Origin: JBFWWW01 sp050245975
GTDB lineage: Bacteria > Pseudomonadota > Alphaproteobacteria > Rhizobiales > Hyphomicrobiaceae
Assembly (NCBI GenBank): GCA_050245975.1
Contig: JBFWWW010000056.1
Span: 1-19,943 of the forward strand
DNA: 19,943 bases
Reading direction: 5' to 3'
Position numbers and translations under genes: made by a program. The notes beneath the pieces are model-generated. The model worked only from the letters and a program-made list of their open reading frames with translations, made no database searches and had not been told where the DNA came from. This document shows, piece after piece, positions 7,747 to 15,051 of the stretch; positions within the stretch are counted from its first letter, which is position 1, and the number at the start of each line of letters is the position of its first letter.

Positions 7747-9435
7747 TCAGCCGCCGCTGCGATGCTTGAAGGCATCGCGCCGGAAGCTGACGATGGCATT
7801 GGGATCGACCTTGGCCTGGATCACGGCCGGTCGGCCGGACGCAAAGGCGTCGGACAGGGCGGCGGCGATCTCGCCGGGCTTGTCGGCGCGATACCCCTTG
7901 GCGCCGCACAGCTCGGCCACCTTGTCGTAGGCCGGGCTGATGATGTCGGCGCCGATGTAGCGGCCGTTGTAGAAGTCGCGCTGGTAGGCCTTCTCCGCGC
8001 CCCAGCTTCCGTTGTCGAGGACGAGGCAGACCGTCGGCAGGCCGCTCTGCACCGCCGTCGTGATCTCGGCCATCGTCATGGCGAAGCCGCCGTCGCCCAT
8101 GAGCGACAGCACCGACCTGTCGGGCGCGGCGGCCTTGGCGCCGAGGCCGGCCGCATAGGAGAAGCCGACGAGACCGAAATCGAGCGGCGTGATGAGGCCG
8201 GGGACGGTCATGTAGCGCAGCTGGTCGGTCGCCTGCAGGCACATGGTGCCCGCGTCGAGCGTCACGATCGCGTTGCGCGGCAGCACCGAGCGCACCTCGC
8301 AGAACACCGTCTCCGCGGCGAAGGGCGTGCGGGTCGCGGCCCCCTTCTCGTCGCGCTCGCGCCACAGCGCGTCCCGCGCCGACGCGAACGACTTGAGGCG
8401 GTCGCTCCAGCCTGTCGGCGCCTTGAAATCCGCCAGCTCGCGCCCCAGCGCGGCGGCGAACGCACCGCAGTCGCCCACCGATCCGATGGCAACGGGGAAG
8501 TAGCGCCCGATGGCATCGGGCTCGAGATCCACCTGCACCATCTGCGCCGCGCGCGCGATGTCGTTGTAGGTGTAGAACGTCGTGTTGAACGCCAGCCGCG
8601 TGCCGAGCGCCAGGATCACGTCGGCCGTGCGCGTCGTCTCGCTGGCGACGGCGTTGCCGCGCGGCCCCACCTGCCCGAAGCAGCAGCGGTGATCGTTGGG
8701 AACCGCGTCGGCGTGACCTGCCGCGAGCGCGATCGGGATATCGAACGCGTCCGCGAACGCCGTGACCGCCTGCCAGGCCCCGTCGCGCTTCACGCCCGCG
8801 CCGGCGAGAATCACCGGCGCGCGCGCATTCCTGACAAGCCGCGCGGCCGCGGTCACATCGGCAGGGTTGATCAGTCCGGAGAACGACACCGGATAGTCCG
8901 CCGCGGACTGCGCCGTGGCGTCCACCTGCTGGGCGAACATGTCGCGCGGAATATTGAGGACGACGGGGCCCCGCCGCTCGTTGAGCGAGATGCGGAACGC
9001 CTCCTTGAAGTATTCCGTCAGCCGGTCCGCGCGCGGCACCGACATCGTCCGTCGCGTGACCGGGGCGAGCAGCGCCTGCTGGTCGATCTCCTGGAAGGCG
9101 CCGCGGCCGACATGATCGGTCGACACCGCGCCGGCTATGGCGATGACCGGCGAATAGGCATGCATCGCCTGCGCCAGCCCGGTCACCAGGTTGGTGACGC
9201 CCGGACCGGCCTGGCCCGCCAGGATCACGCCGGGCCGTCCCGACACGCGCGCGTAGGCATCCGCCATGTGCGTGCCGGCGCGCTCGTCGCGCACGCCGAT
9301 ATACGTGATGTCCTTGGCGTCGTAGAGCGCGTCGTAGAGCTCCATGGTCGAGGAGCCCAGCAGGCCGAACACGTGCCGCACGCGGGCCGCGCGCAAGGCC
9401 TCGACGACGGCCGCGCCGCCATTCATCTGCGCCAT
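7747..9435 (-). CDS. Thiamine-diphosphate enzyme, Xsc-like (sulfoacetaldehyde acetyltransferase relative)
   Basis: A 562-residue three-domain ThDP enzyme of the acetolactate synthase superfamily. The catalytic glutamate is E51 in RDERAGTHMADAYAR, and the ThDP/metal motif runs from GDG (447-449) to N475. What sets it apart is WGAEKAYQRDFYNGRYI (478-494) and the ending FRRDAFKHR. As I remember it, Xsc carries WGAEKKNQVDFYNRRF and FRRDAL at matching places. Xsc converts sulfoacetaldehyde and phosphate to acetyl phosphate and sulfite. This protein is somewhat shorter than the usual Xsc (about 590-600) and its N-terminal half is only loosely Xsc-like. It could be a true Xsc, a sulfopyruvate decarboxylase, or an enzyme for another 2-oxo or aldehyde sulfonate. 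AAGGAGAG precedes ATG 9435. The position next to suyA supports a role in C-S cleavage. Confidence 0.8.
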   Translation of the reverse strand: MAQMNGGAAVVEALRAARVRHVFGLLGSSTMELYDALYDAKDITYIGVRDERAGTHMADAYARVSGRPGVILAGQAGPGVTNLVTGLAQAMHAYSPVIAIAGAVSTDHVGRGAFQEIDQQALLAPVTRRTMSVPRADRLTEYFKEAFRISLNERRGPVVLNIPRDMFAQQVDATAQSAADYPVSFSGLINPADVTAAARLVRNARAPVILAGAGVKRDGAWQAVTAFADAFDIPIALAAGHADAVPNDHRCCFGQVGPRGNAVASETTRTADVILALGTRLAFNTTFYTYNDIARAAQMVQVDLEPDAIGRYFPVAIGSVGDCGAFAAALGRELADFKAPTGWSDRLKSFASARDALWRERDEKGAATRTPFAAETVFCEVRSVLPRNAIVTLDAGTMCLQATDQLRYMTVPGLITPLDFGLVGFSYAAGLGAKAAAPDRSVLSLMGDGGFAMTMAEITTAVQSGLPTVCLVLDNGSWGAEKAYQRDFYNGRYIGADIISPAYDKVAELCGAKGYRADKPGEIAAALSDAFASGRPAVIQAKVDPNAIVSFRRDAFKHRSGG

Positions 9436-9466
9436 GAGGTCTCTCCTTTGCGCTCCATTGGCGCCG

Positions 9467-10354
9467 TCAGCGCTGCATGCCCCACTTGCGGACGGTCCGC
9501 GACTCGATGGCGCGGAAGACCACGCTCTCGACGAACAGGCCGATGATGATGACCATCAGCAGGCCCGCGAACACGTTGGCGGTGAGAAGCTGGTTGCGGT
9601 TCTCGAAGATGTACCAGCCGAGGCCGCCCGAGCGCGACGACACGCCGAACACGAGCTCCGCGGCGATCAGCGTGCGCCACGCGAAGGCCCAGCCGATCTT
9701 GAGGCCGGCGAGGATCGACGCGAACGCCGCCGGAATGAGCAGGCGCGTGACATAGGAAATGCCGCGCAGGCCGTAGTTCTGGCCCGCCATGCGCTGCGTG
9801 TCGGAGACCGACATGAAGCCGATGTGCGTGTTGAGCGAGACGGCCCACACGACCGAATGCACGATCACGAACACGAGGCTCGGGATGCCGAGCCCGAACC
9901 ACAGCAGCGCCAGCGGCAGCAGCGCGATGGCCGGCAGCGGGTTGAACATCGCCGTCAGTGTCGACAGCAGATCGTTGCCCATGCGCGTCGATACGGCGAA
10001 CGTGGTCAGCACCGCCGACAGCAGGATGCCCGCGCCGTAGCCGAGCAGCAGCACGCGGATCGTGGTCAACGTCCGGTCGATGAGCGGGCCGTTCACGACC
10101 TCGTCCCACAGCGAGGCGAGCACCACCGACAGCGGCGGCATCATCAGCGGGTTGTTGACCCAGCGCGCGTAGAGCTCCCAGGCGATACCGAGAACGATGA
10201 GGATCATGGTGCGCCGGAAGGCGGCGTTGTCGGTGATGCGCTCCCACACCGACAGCGGACGGGCGACATCGCCGATATCGCCGACGCGCTGGCGCTCGAT
10301 CACGAATTCCGGCCGCACCGGCGGCGTCAACCGAAGTGTCGCGGGCTCAGCCAT
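9467..10354 (-). CDS. ABC transporter permease, SsuC/TauC type
   Basis: A 295-residue inner-membrane permease. A polar N-terminal stretch of about 48 residues precedes roughly six hydrophobic segments (near 49-66, 98-122, 134-155, 158-175, 222-240 and 262-282). The family is recognised from the first periplasmic segment (NNPLMMPPLSVVLASLWDEV), the FNPLPAIALLPLALLWFGLG stretch (137-156) and the cytoplasmic ATPase-coupling loop RMAGQNYGLRGISYVTRLLI (188-207). The ATG lies inside the end of the ATPase gene (8-base overlap), so the two are translationally linked. It forms the membrane channel for the binding proteins at 5137-6153 and probably 12068-13090. Sulfonate specificity is inferred from the operon. 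Confidence 0.9.
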   Translation of the reverse strand: MAEPATLRLTPPVRPEFVIERQRVGDIGDVARPLSVWERITDNAAFRRTMILIVLGIAWELYARWVNNPLMMPPLSVVLASLWDEVVNGPLIDRTLTTIRVLLLGYGAGILLSAVLTTFAVSTRMGNDLLSTLTAMFNPLPAIALLPLALLWFGLGIPSLVFVIVHSVVWAVSLNTHIGFMSVSDTQRMAGQNYGLRGISYVTRLLIPAAFASILAGLKIGWAFAWRTLIAAELVFGVSSRSGGLGWYIFENRNQLLTANVFAGLLMVIIIGLFVESVVFRAIESRTVRKWGMQR

Positions 10355-11210
10355 GGTTCGCCTCCGCCTTGGCAGCTTCCTCGACGCCTTCCGAGAACAG
10401 CATGTCGTGGATCTGGTGATGCAGGCGCTGGAACTCGGTGCCGCCCTGCTCGGCGTGTCCGAACTGGTGCGAATTGAGCTCGGCGCGCACCTGCCCCGGA
10501 TGCGGCGACAGCACGAGAATGCGCGAGCCGACGATGATCGCCTCCTCGATCGAGTGCGTGACGAACAGGACCGTGAACCGCACGTCGTTCCAGAGATCGA
10601 GCAGCTCCTCCTGCATCTTCCGGCGCGTCAGCGCGTCGAGCGCGGCGAACGGCTCGTCCATCAGCAGCACCTTCGGCTCCATGGCCATGGCGCGGGCGAT
10701 GGCGACGCGCTGCTTCATGCCGCCCGACAGCATGTGCGGATAGGCGTCGCAGAACTTCGTCAGATTGACCTTGGCGATGGCGGCCCGGGCGCGTTCGCGC
10801 GCTTCGCGCCGGCCCCATTTGCCCGATACCCGCATCGGGAAGGTGACGTTCTCGAGCACCGTCTTCCACGGCAGGAGCTGGTCGAACTCCTGGAAGACCA
10901 TCATGCGGTCGGGGCCGGGCCGCGTCACGACCTGCCCGTCGAGGCGGATATCGCCCGCCACCGGCTTCATGAAGCCCGCGATACCCTTGAGCAGGGTGGA
11001 CTTGCCGCAGCCGGACGGCCCGAGCAGCACGAAGCGGTCGGCCTTGTAGACGTCGAAGCTCACCTGGTAGGTGGCGGTGACGAGATGCTCGCGCGTCTTG
11101 TACTGCAGCGTGACGCTGTCCACGCTCAGTATGGGCTTGGCCGTTTCGGCGGCTGCAGTCGGGGGACGAAGGGCTTCAACCTCCGCCACTTGAGCGCTGC
11201 CCGCGGGCAT
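10347..11210 (-). CDS. ABC transporter ATPase, SsuB/TauB type
   Basis: A 287-residue ATP-binding subunit. Walker A GPSGCGKST is at 64-72, the Q-loop Gln107 in VFQEFDQLLPW, the signature LSGGMKQR at 161-168, Walker B VLLMDEPFAALD at 181-192 and the switch His219 in VTHSIEEA. The order and FDQLLPWKTVLENV fit nitrate/sulfonate/taurine importers. I chose ATG 11210, which has GGGAGG at good spacing. An alternative ATG at 11231 overlaps the regulator stop as ATGA and would add seven residues. The N-terminal 25 residues (Ala/Pro-rich) are unlike the family core. It pairs with the overlapping permease gene. Confidence 0.92.
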   Translation of the reverse strand: MPAGSAQVAEVEALRPPTAAAETAKPILSVDSVTLQYKTREHLVTATYQVSFDVYKADRFVLLGPSGCGKSTLLKGIAGFMKPVAGDIRLDGQVVTRPGPDRMMVFQEFDQLLPWKTVLENVTFPMRVSGKWGRREARERARAAIAKVNLTKFCDAYPHMLSGGMKQRVAIARAMAMEPKVLLMDEPFAALDALTRRKMQEELLDLWNDVRFTVLFVTHSIEEAIIVGSRILVLSPHPGQVRAELNSHQFGHAEQGGTEFQRLHHQIHDMLFSEGVEEAAKAEANHG

Positions 11211-11227
11211 GTGGGTCCTCCCTGAGG

Positions 11228-11887
11228 TCATAGAACGAAGGCCTCGAAACGCCTGATGTATTCGACGGCGCTGCGGATGTTGGCACGCGCGGTGCGCTCC
11301 GCCTCGTTCGGATCGCCGGCACGCAGGGCGTCGATCACGGCGCGATGCTCGAGGAGGCCGATCGCCATGCGGCCCGGCAGCACCGTCATGCGCCGGATGA
11401 TCACCAGCGTCTGGTCGCGGATGCTGTCGAGCGACTCGCGCAGCAGGTCGTTGTGCGCCGCCTCGATCATGCGCGAGCGCATGACCTCGAGGCCTCGGAT
11501 GTATTCGAAGACGTTCGTGGTCTCGACGCACTGGGCCATCGGCCCCTGGAACAGCTCGTAGAGATCGTCCCAGGAGTTGCTCGGCGCCTTCTCGGCCGCG
11601 AGCCGGGCGCAAAGCCCTTCCAGCATCTCGCGCAGCTCGTAGAGCTCGTAGACGCGGTCGACGGCTAGTCGGATGACGACGGCGCCGCGGTTCGGCTCGC
11701 GGCGGATCAGGCGGCGCTGCTCGAGCGCGCTCAGGACCTCGCGGATGCAAGACCGGGAGACGCCGAACTCGGTGACGAGATCGGCCTCCTGCAGCTTGCT
11801 CCCGGGCGGCAGGGCGTGGCTGGAAATGCGCTCGCGGAGTTCCTGAACGATTTCGCCCGCACTACGGCCGTTTCGGGTCCGGCCCAC
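11228..11887 (-). CDS. GntR-family transcriptional regulator, FCD (FadR-like) subclass
   Basis: A 219-residue regulator. The winged helix spans about residues 10-74, with the recognition region LVTEFGVSRSCIREVLSALE and wing REPNRGAVV. The rest is a helical FCD ligand-binding domain. The usual FCD metal ligands look incomplete. EHRAVIDALRAGDPNEA keeps its histidine, but the DxxFH-like spot reads EVMRSRM and the last-helix histidine is replaced (RANIRSAVEYI). Effector binding may therefore be metal-independent. The start is GTG 11887, supported by GGAGGAAG just upstream. It is first in the minus-strand operon and faces the divergent promoter region with two palindromes. It is probably the local, self-controlling regulator responding to the substrate or an intermediate. 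Confidence 0.9.
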   Translation of the reverse strand: MGRTRNGRSAGEIVQELRERISSHALPPGSKLQEADLVTEFGVSRSCIREVLSALEQRRLIRREPNRGAVVIRLAVDRVYELYELREMLEGLCARLAAEKAPSNSWDDLYELFQGPMAQCVETTNVFEYIRGLEVMRSRMIEAAHNDLLRESLDSIRDQTLVIIRRMTVLPGRMAIGLLEHRAVIDALRAGDPNEAERTARANIRSAVEYIRRFEAFVL

Positions 11888-11926
11888 GCGCTTCCTCCAA
11901 CTGATTTTGACGTCTTCTTGACCGCC

Positions 11927-11955
11927 ATCTCAATTTATGGCGACATTCATGTCAA
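11927..11955 (-). promoter_or_regulatory. Candidate promoter for the minus-strand operon
   Basis: On the minus strand a consensus -35 TTGACA (11955-11950) is followed after 17 bases by TGAGAT (11932-11927), a weak -10. The -35 overlaps palindrome 1, so a repressor bound there would block the promoter. Confidence 0.4.
11942..11953. promoter_or_regulatory. Operator-like palindrome 1
   Basis: GACAT-TC-ATGTC is a perfect inverted repeat with 5-bp arms in the 180-base space between the divergent regulator and binding-protein genes. It shares 9 of 12 bases with palindrome 2. It is the best candidate site for the adjacent GntR regulator. Confidence 0.5.
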
Positions 11956-11958
11956 CAC

Positions 11959-11964
11959 AATAAT
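11959..11964 (+). promoter_or_regulatory. Candidate -10 box for the plus-strand arm
   Basis: AATAAT lies between the two palindromes, five of six bases from TATAAT. A -35 at standard spacing (TTATGG, 11935-11940) is poor. Transcription would begin near 11971, inside palindrome 2, giving a leader of about 97 bases before ATG 12068. Confidence 0.35.
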
Positions 11965-11965
11965 G

Positions 11966-11977
11966 GACACCGATGTC
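11966..11977. promoter_or_regulatory. Operator-like palindrome 2
   Basis: GACACCGATGTC is a near copy of palindrome 1 with 4-bp outer arms (GACA/TGTC). Its centre is 24 bp from that of palindrome 1, so both lie on nearly the same DNA face, as for two cooperating dimers. Confidence 0.45.
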
Positions 11978-12067
11978 TCATTTCTGGCGGCACGACGGAA
12001 AGCGAGATCGTCGGACGGGTCCTGGAGCATCAAGGGAGCGCTTCGGCGCATAACAGGAGGAAACGGA

Positions 12068-13090
12068 ATGGGATACGAACTGCGCCGACGTCTCGGGGCG
12101 CCAGCACTCGCGCTGCTCGCGTTGGCAGCGATTGGGACGGCCGCGCCGGCCCGCGCCGAAGTGAGCGAGATCAGGATCGCCAAGGGCTTCGGCATCGGCT
12201 ACCTGCCGCTCATCGTGATGGAGCATGAGCAGCTCTTCGAGAAGCATGCCAAGGCGGCCGGCATCGATGCCAAGGCAAACTGGCTCGTCGTCGACGGCGG
12301 CACCACGCAGGCCAGCCTTCTCATCGCCGGCAACCTGGAGATCTCCTCCGGCGGCCTTGGCCCGCTCATCACCATCTGGGAGCGCACCAAGGGCTCCATC
12401 GACGTCAAGGGCATCGCGGCCATCAACTCGCTGCCGCAGTACCTCAACACCAACAATCCCAACGTGAAGTCGATCAAGGACTTCACCGACAAGGACCGCA
12501 TCGCGCTCCCCGTCGTGCGCTCGTCGATCCAGGCCGTGCTGCTGCAGATGGAGGCCGAGAAGGTGTTCGGCGCCGGCCAGCAGAACAAGATCGATCGCCT
12601 GACGGTCGGCATGGCCCATCCCGACGGCGCGGCCGCGCTGATCTCGGGTCAGACCGAGGTCACGGCGCACCTGACGGCGCCGCCCTTCTCCTATCAGGAG
12701 CTGAAGAACCCGAAGATCACGCGGGTGTTCAGCTCCTATGACGTGATGGGCGGTCCGCACACCTTCAACCTGGTCTGGACGACCTCGAAATTCCGCGCCG
12801 AGAATCCGAAGGTGTTCAAGGCCTTCAACGACGCGCTGCGCGAGGCCATCACCAAGATCAACGCGGACAAGAAGGCCTACTCCAAGGTCTACAAGGATGA
12901 GACCAAGTCGCGCCTCGATCTGGCATTCATCGAAGAGATCATGAACAAGGACGAGACCCGCTTCACGGCGGCGCCTGAAAACTCGATGAAGTTTGCCGAG
13001 TTCCTTTACAAGATCGGCACCATCAAGCAGAAGCCCTCGAGCTGGAAGGACATGTTCTTCCCCGAGGCGCACGACCTGCAGGGCAGCTGA
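12068..13090 (+). CDS. Periplasmic substrate-binding protein, NrtA/SsuA/TauA type (copy 2)
   Basis: A 340-residue ABC binding protein with a signal peptide (MGYELRRRLGAPALALLALA, probable cleavage at APARA). The mature start is SEIRIAKGFGIGYLPLIVM, followed by GNLEISSGGLGPLITIWER, KGIAAINSLPQYLNT and FTDKDRIALPVVRSS. The start is ATG 12068 with AGGAGG at good spacing; the frame stays open upstream through the intergenic region but has no comparable ribosome site. By eye about half its residues match the binding protein at 5137-6153. It has no permease or ATPase of its own on this strand, so it probably uses the transporter at 9467-11210. It heads a two-gene unit with the SlcC-like gene, 41 bases downstream. 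Confidence 0.9.
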   Translation: MGYELRRRLGAPALALLALAAIGTAAPARAEVSEIRIAKGFGIGYLPLIVMEHEQLFEKHAKAAGIDAKANWLVVDGGTTQASLLIAGNLEISSGGLGPLITIWERTKGSIDVKGIAAINSLPQYLNTNNPNVKSIKDFTDKDRIALPVVRSSIQAVLLQMEAEKVFGAGQQNKIDRLTVGMAHPDGAAALISGQTEVTAHLTAPPFSYQELKNPKITRVFSSYDVMGGPHTFNLVWTTSKFRAENPKVFKAFNDALREAITKINADKKAYSKVYKDETKSRLDLAFIEEIMNKDETRFTAAPENSMKFAEFLYKIGTIKQKPSSWKDMFFPEAHDLQGS

Positions 13091-13131
13091 TCGTAAAAAC
13101 ACCATCGAACGGAATTGAGGGGGAGGAGCGC

Positions 13132-14097
13132 ATGGAACGCGTCGTCATCACGGAATTCATGGACGAGGATGGCGTCGCGTTCCTGCGCCCCGACTTCGAC
13201 GTTCACTACGACCCGCAGCTCGTCGACAAGCCCGACGAGCTGAAAGAGCGCCTCAAGGACTGCCGCGGCCTGATCGTGCGCAACAAGACGCAGGTCAACG
13301 CCGCGCTGCTCGCCGGCGCGCCGAAGCTGGCGGTGGTGGGCCGGCTCGGCGTCGGGCTCGACAACATCGAGCTCAAGGCGTGCGCGGCGCGCAAGATCCC
13401 CGTTCTGCCCGCCACCAACACCAACGACGAGACGGTGGCCGAGTTCGTCATGGGCGCGATCGCGGTGCTCCTCCGCGGCGGTGCCTATGGTGCGACGCCG
13501 GCCGTTCTCGCCGGCAAATGGCCGCGCACCGAGATCAAGGGCCGCGACATCAAGGGTCTGCGGCTCGGGCTCGTCGGCTTCGGCGCCATCGCGCGGCAGG
13601 TGGCGATCCGCGCCCGCGCCTTCGGCATGAGCGTGTCGGCCTACGACCCGTTCGTCGCGCGCGATCATCGCTCCTGGGCCGATCTCGGCGTTCGCCCCGG
13701 CGATATGGATCAGATGGCGAAGGAGAGCGACATCGTAAGCGTGCACGTGCCGTTGACACCAGAGACGCGCGATATCCTCGATGCGCGCCGGCTCGCTTTG
13801 ATGCCGCGCGGCGGTTACGTCATCAACACCGGCCGCGGCGGCATCATCAACGAGAAGGCCCTGGCCGACGCCTTGCGCTCGGGCCACCTCGCCGGCGCCC
13901 ATCTCGACGTCATGGAAGCCGAGCCGCTGCCCGCGAACTCTCTCTTCGTCGGCGTGCCCAACCTCTTCCTGACGCCGCACATCGCCGGCATCACCAGGGA
14001 GGCGGTGCTGCGCGCCAGTCTGCTCACCGCGGAGAACGTCGCGCTGGTTCTCAGGGGCAAGCCGCCCAAGGTTGCGGACGCCGCGGCCGGCGCCTGA
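13132..14097 (+). CDS. slcC: D-isomer-type 2-hydroxyacid dehydrogenase, SlcC-like ((S)-sulfolactate dehydrogenase)
   Basis: A 321-residue NAD-dependent dehydrogenase of the SerA-like family. The Rossmann motif GLVGFGAIARQ spans 146-156 and the acidic residue that favours NAD is in AYDPF (170-174). The catalytic set is Arg235 (NTGRGG), Glu264 (EAEP) and His283 (TPHIAG). The N-terminus VVITEFMDEDGVAFL followed by VRNKTQVN and VVGRLGVGLDN resembles SlcC as I remember it. SlcC oxidises (S)-sulfolactate to sulfopyruvate and, paired with ComC, yields the (R)-isomer for SuyAB. Both partners lie in the divergent operon. GGAGGAGCG precedes the ATG. Family certain; substrate inferred from context and motif resemblance. 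Another 2-hydroxyacid remains possible. Confidence 0.8.
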   Translation: MERVVITEFMDEDGVAFLRPDFDVHYDPQLVDKPDELKERLKDCRGLIVRNKTQVNAALLAGAPKLAVVGRLGVGLDNIELKACAARKIPVLPATNTNDETVAEFVMGAIAVLLRGGAYGATPAVLAGKWPRTEIKGRDIKGLRLGLVGFGAIARQVAIRARAFGMSVSAYDPFVARDHRSWADLGVRPGDMDQMAKESDIVSVHVPLTPETRDILDARRLALMPRGGYVINTGRGGIINEKALADALRSGHLAGAHLDVMEAEPLPANSLFVGVPNLFLTPHIAGITREAVLRASLLTAENVALVLRGKPPKVADAAAGA

Positions 14098-14113
14098 TCC
14101 TCAAAGGATCAGG
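14093..14113. terminator. Hairpin spanning both stop codons of convergent genes
   Basis: CCTGATCC (14093-14100) and GGATCAGG (14106-14113) form a perfect 8-bp stem with loop TCAAA. The slcC stop (14095-14097) lies in the left arm and the stop of the convergent MarR-GNAT gene (14101-14103) in the loop. The genes end 3 bases apart, so this is probably a shared bidirectional terminator, though without a T-run on either strand. Confidence 0.55.
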
Positions 14114-15027
14114 TCCCAGTTCTGGCCGACGAGGTCCTTGCCGAAGGAATGATGGCGCTCGCTCTTAACGAGCTTGAACCCGGCCGCCTGATAGATGCGC
14201 CGTGCCGAGACCAGGATGTCGTTCGTCCACAGCGTCAGCGTCTTGTAGCCTTTGGCACGGGCGAAGCGGATGCATTCCTCCGTCAGCCGCGCGCCGATGC
14301 CGAGCCCGCGCGCGGCCGGTTCGACATAGAGCAGTCTGAGCTTGGCGACAGCGTCGGACTGGCGCATGAGAAAGACGCTGCCCACGATCTCGCCGTCGCG
14401 CTCGGCGATCCAGCAGCGCTCGCGCTTCGCATCGCGGCTCTTCACGAATTCCCCCGCGATCTCCGCGACGAAACCCTCGAACGTGTCGTCCCAGCCGTAC
14501 TCCTGCGCGTAGAGCATGCCGTGGCGGCGGATGACCCAGCCGATGTCGCCCGGCTGCAGGTCGCGCAGGATATAGGGGACCTTCGGCTCCGCCGGCGCGC
14601 CGCCGAGCAGCCGCTGCACCGTCTGCATGGCCGCCACGAGGCGCGCCTGCTCCGGGGCGGCGAGCCCCGCGAGCATCGCCGCAACCTGCCGGCGCGATCC
14701 CTTGTCCAGCGGCGCGAACGCCTTCCTGCCCGCGGGCGTCAGCGCCAGGAGGCTCTGGCGCGCATCCTCGGGAGAGGATGTGCGGGCGAGCAGGCCTTGC
14801 TCCTCCAGCCTGGTCAGCATGCGGCTCAAATAACCGGGATCGAGGCCGAGGTCGCGGGCGAGCCCCGATGCCGTGAGCCCGTCGCGATGGGCGAGCTCGT
14901 AAAGCACCCGGCTCTCGCTCAGCGAGAACGCACTTTTCAGCAGGCTCTCGTCGAGCAGGCCGATCTGGCGCGTGTAGAAGCGCGTGAACGCCCGTACGGC
15001 CTCGATGTCGTCGCTGGATGGCTGCAT
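14101..15027 (-). CDS. MarR-GNAT fusion protein (regulator with acetyltransferase domain)
   Basis: A 308-residue two-domain protein. Residues about 5-145 form a MarR winged helix (LSESRVLYELAHRDGLTASG, then ARDLGLDPGYLSRMLTRLEE and a basic wing after LLARTSSPEDARQ). Residues about 150-308 form a GNAT acetyltransferase with the acetyl-CoA loop ARGLGIGARLTEECI and the C-terminal ARRIYQAAGFKLVKSE. This fusion is common in proteobacteria; the acetylated substrate is generally unknown. I chose ATG 15027 with GGAGGA upstream. An in-frame ATG at 15063 would lie before the likely transcription start. It is divergent from the FAH-family gene, which it may control. It converges tightly on slcC but is not obviously part of the sulfonate system. 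Confidence 0.88.
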   Translation of the reverse strand: MQPSSDDIEAVRAFTRFYTRQIGLLDESLLKSAFSLSESRVLYELAHRDGLTASGLARDLGLDPGYLSRMLTRLEEQGLLARTSSPEDARQSLLALTPAGRKAFAPLDKGSRRQVAAMLAGLAAPEQARLVAAMQTVQRLLGGAPAEPKVPYILRDLQPGDIGWVIRRHGMLYAQEYGWDDTFEGFVAEIAGEFVKSRDAKRERCWIAERDGEIVGSVFLMRQSDAVAKLRLLYVEPAARGLGIGARLTEECIRFARAKGYKTLTLWTNDILVSARRIYQAAGFKLVKSERHHSFGKDLVGQNWDLIL

Positions 15028-15051
15028 CGACCGTCCTCCATCAATAGTGCC

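Larger units (their letters stand above)
961..11887 (-). other. Putative 11-gene sulfonate catabolic operon (minus arm of a divergon)
   Basis: Eleven same-strand genes run from the GntR regulator to the second UxaA large subunit. Most gaps are 0-40 bases, and there are overlaps at 10347-10354 and at 2115. The only larger gap (6154-6250) holds a strong hairpin. The order is regulator, ATPase, permease, ThDP enzyme, suyA, suyB, binding protein, Ldh-type dehydrogenase, GMC dehydrogenase, UxaA small, UxaA large. Co-transcription is inferred from spacing and shared theme. Confidence 0.65.

Noticed and set aside
7444..9546. A 700-codon plus-strand open frame
   Set aside because: It is antisense to the ThDP enzyme and suyA, with Arg/His/Ala-rich composition and no motif. 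It is a typical high-GC shadow. The same holds for the plus-strand frames at 901-2481, 2402-4210 and 6290-7447.
10347..11750. A 467-codon extension of the ABC ATPase gene
   Set aside because: The added part runs through the GntR gene in another frame and has no similarity to ABC proteins. Starts at 11210 or 11231 are adequate.
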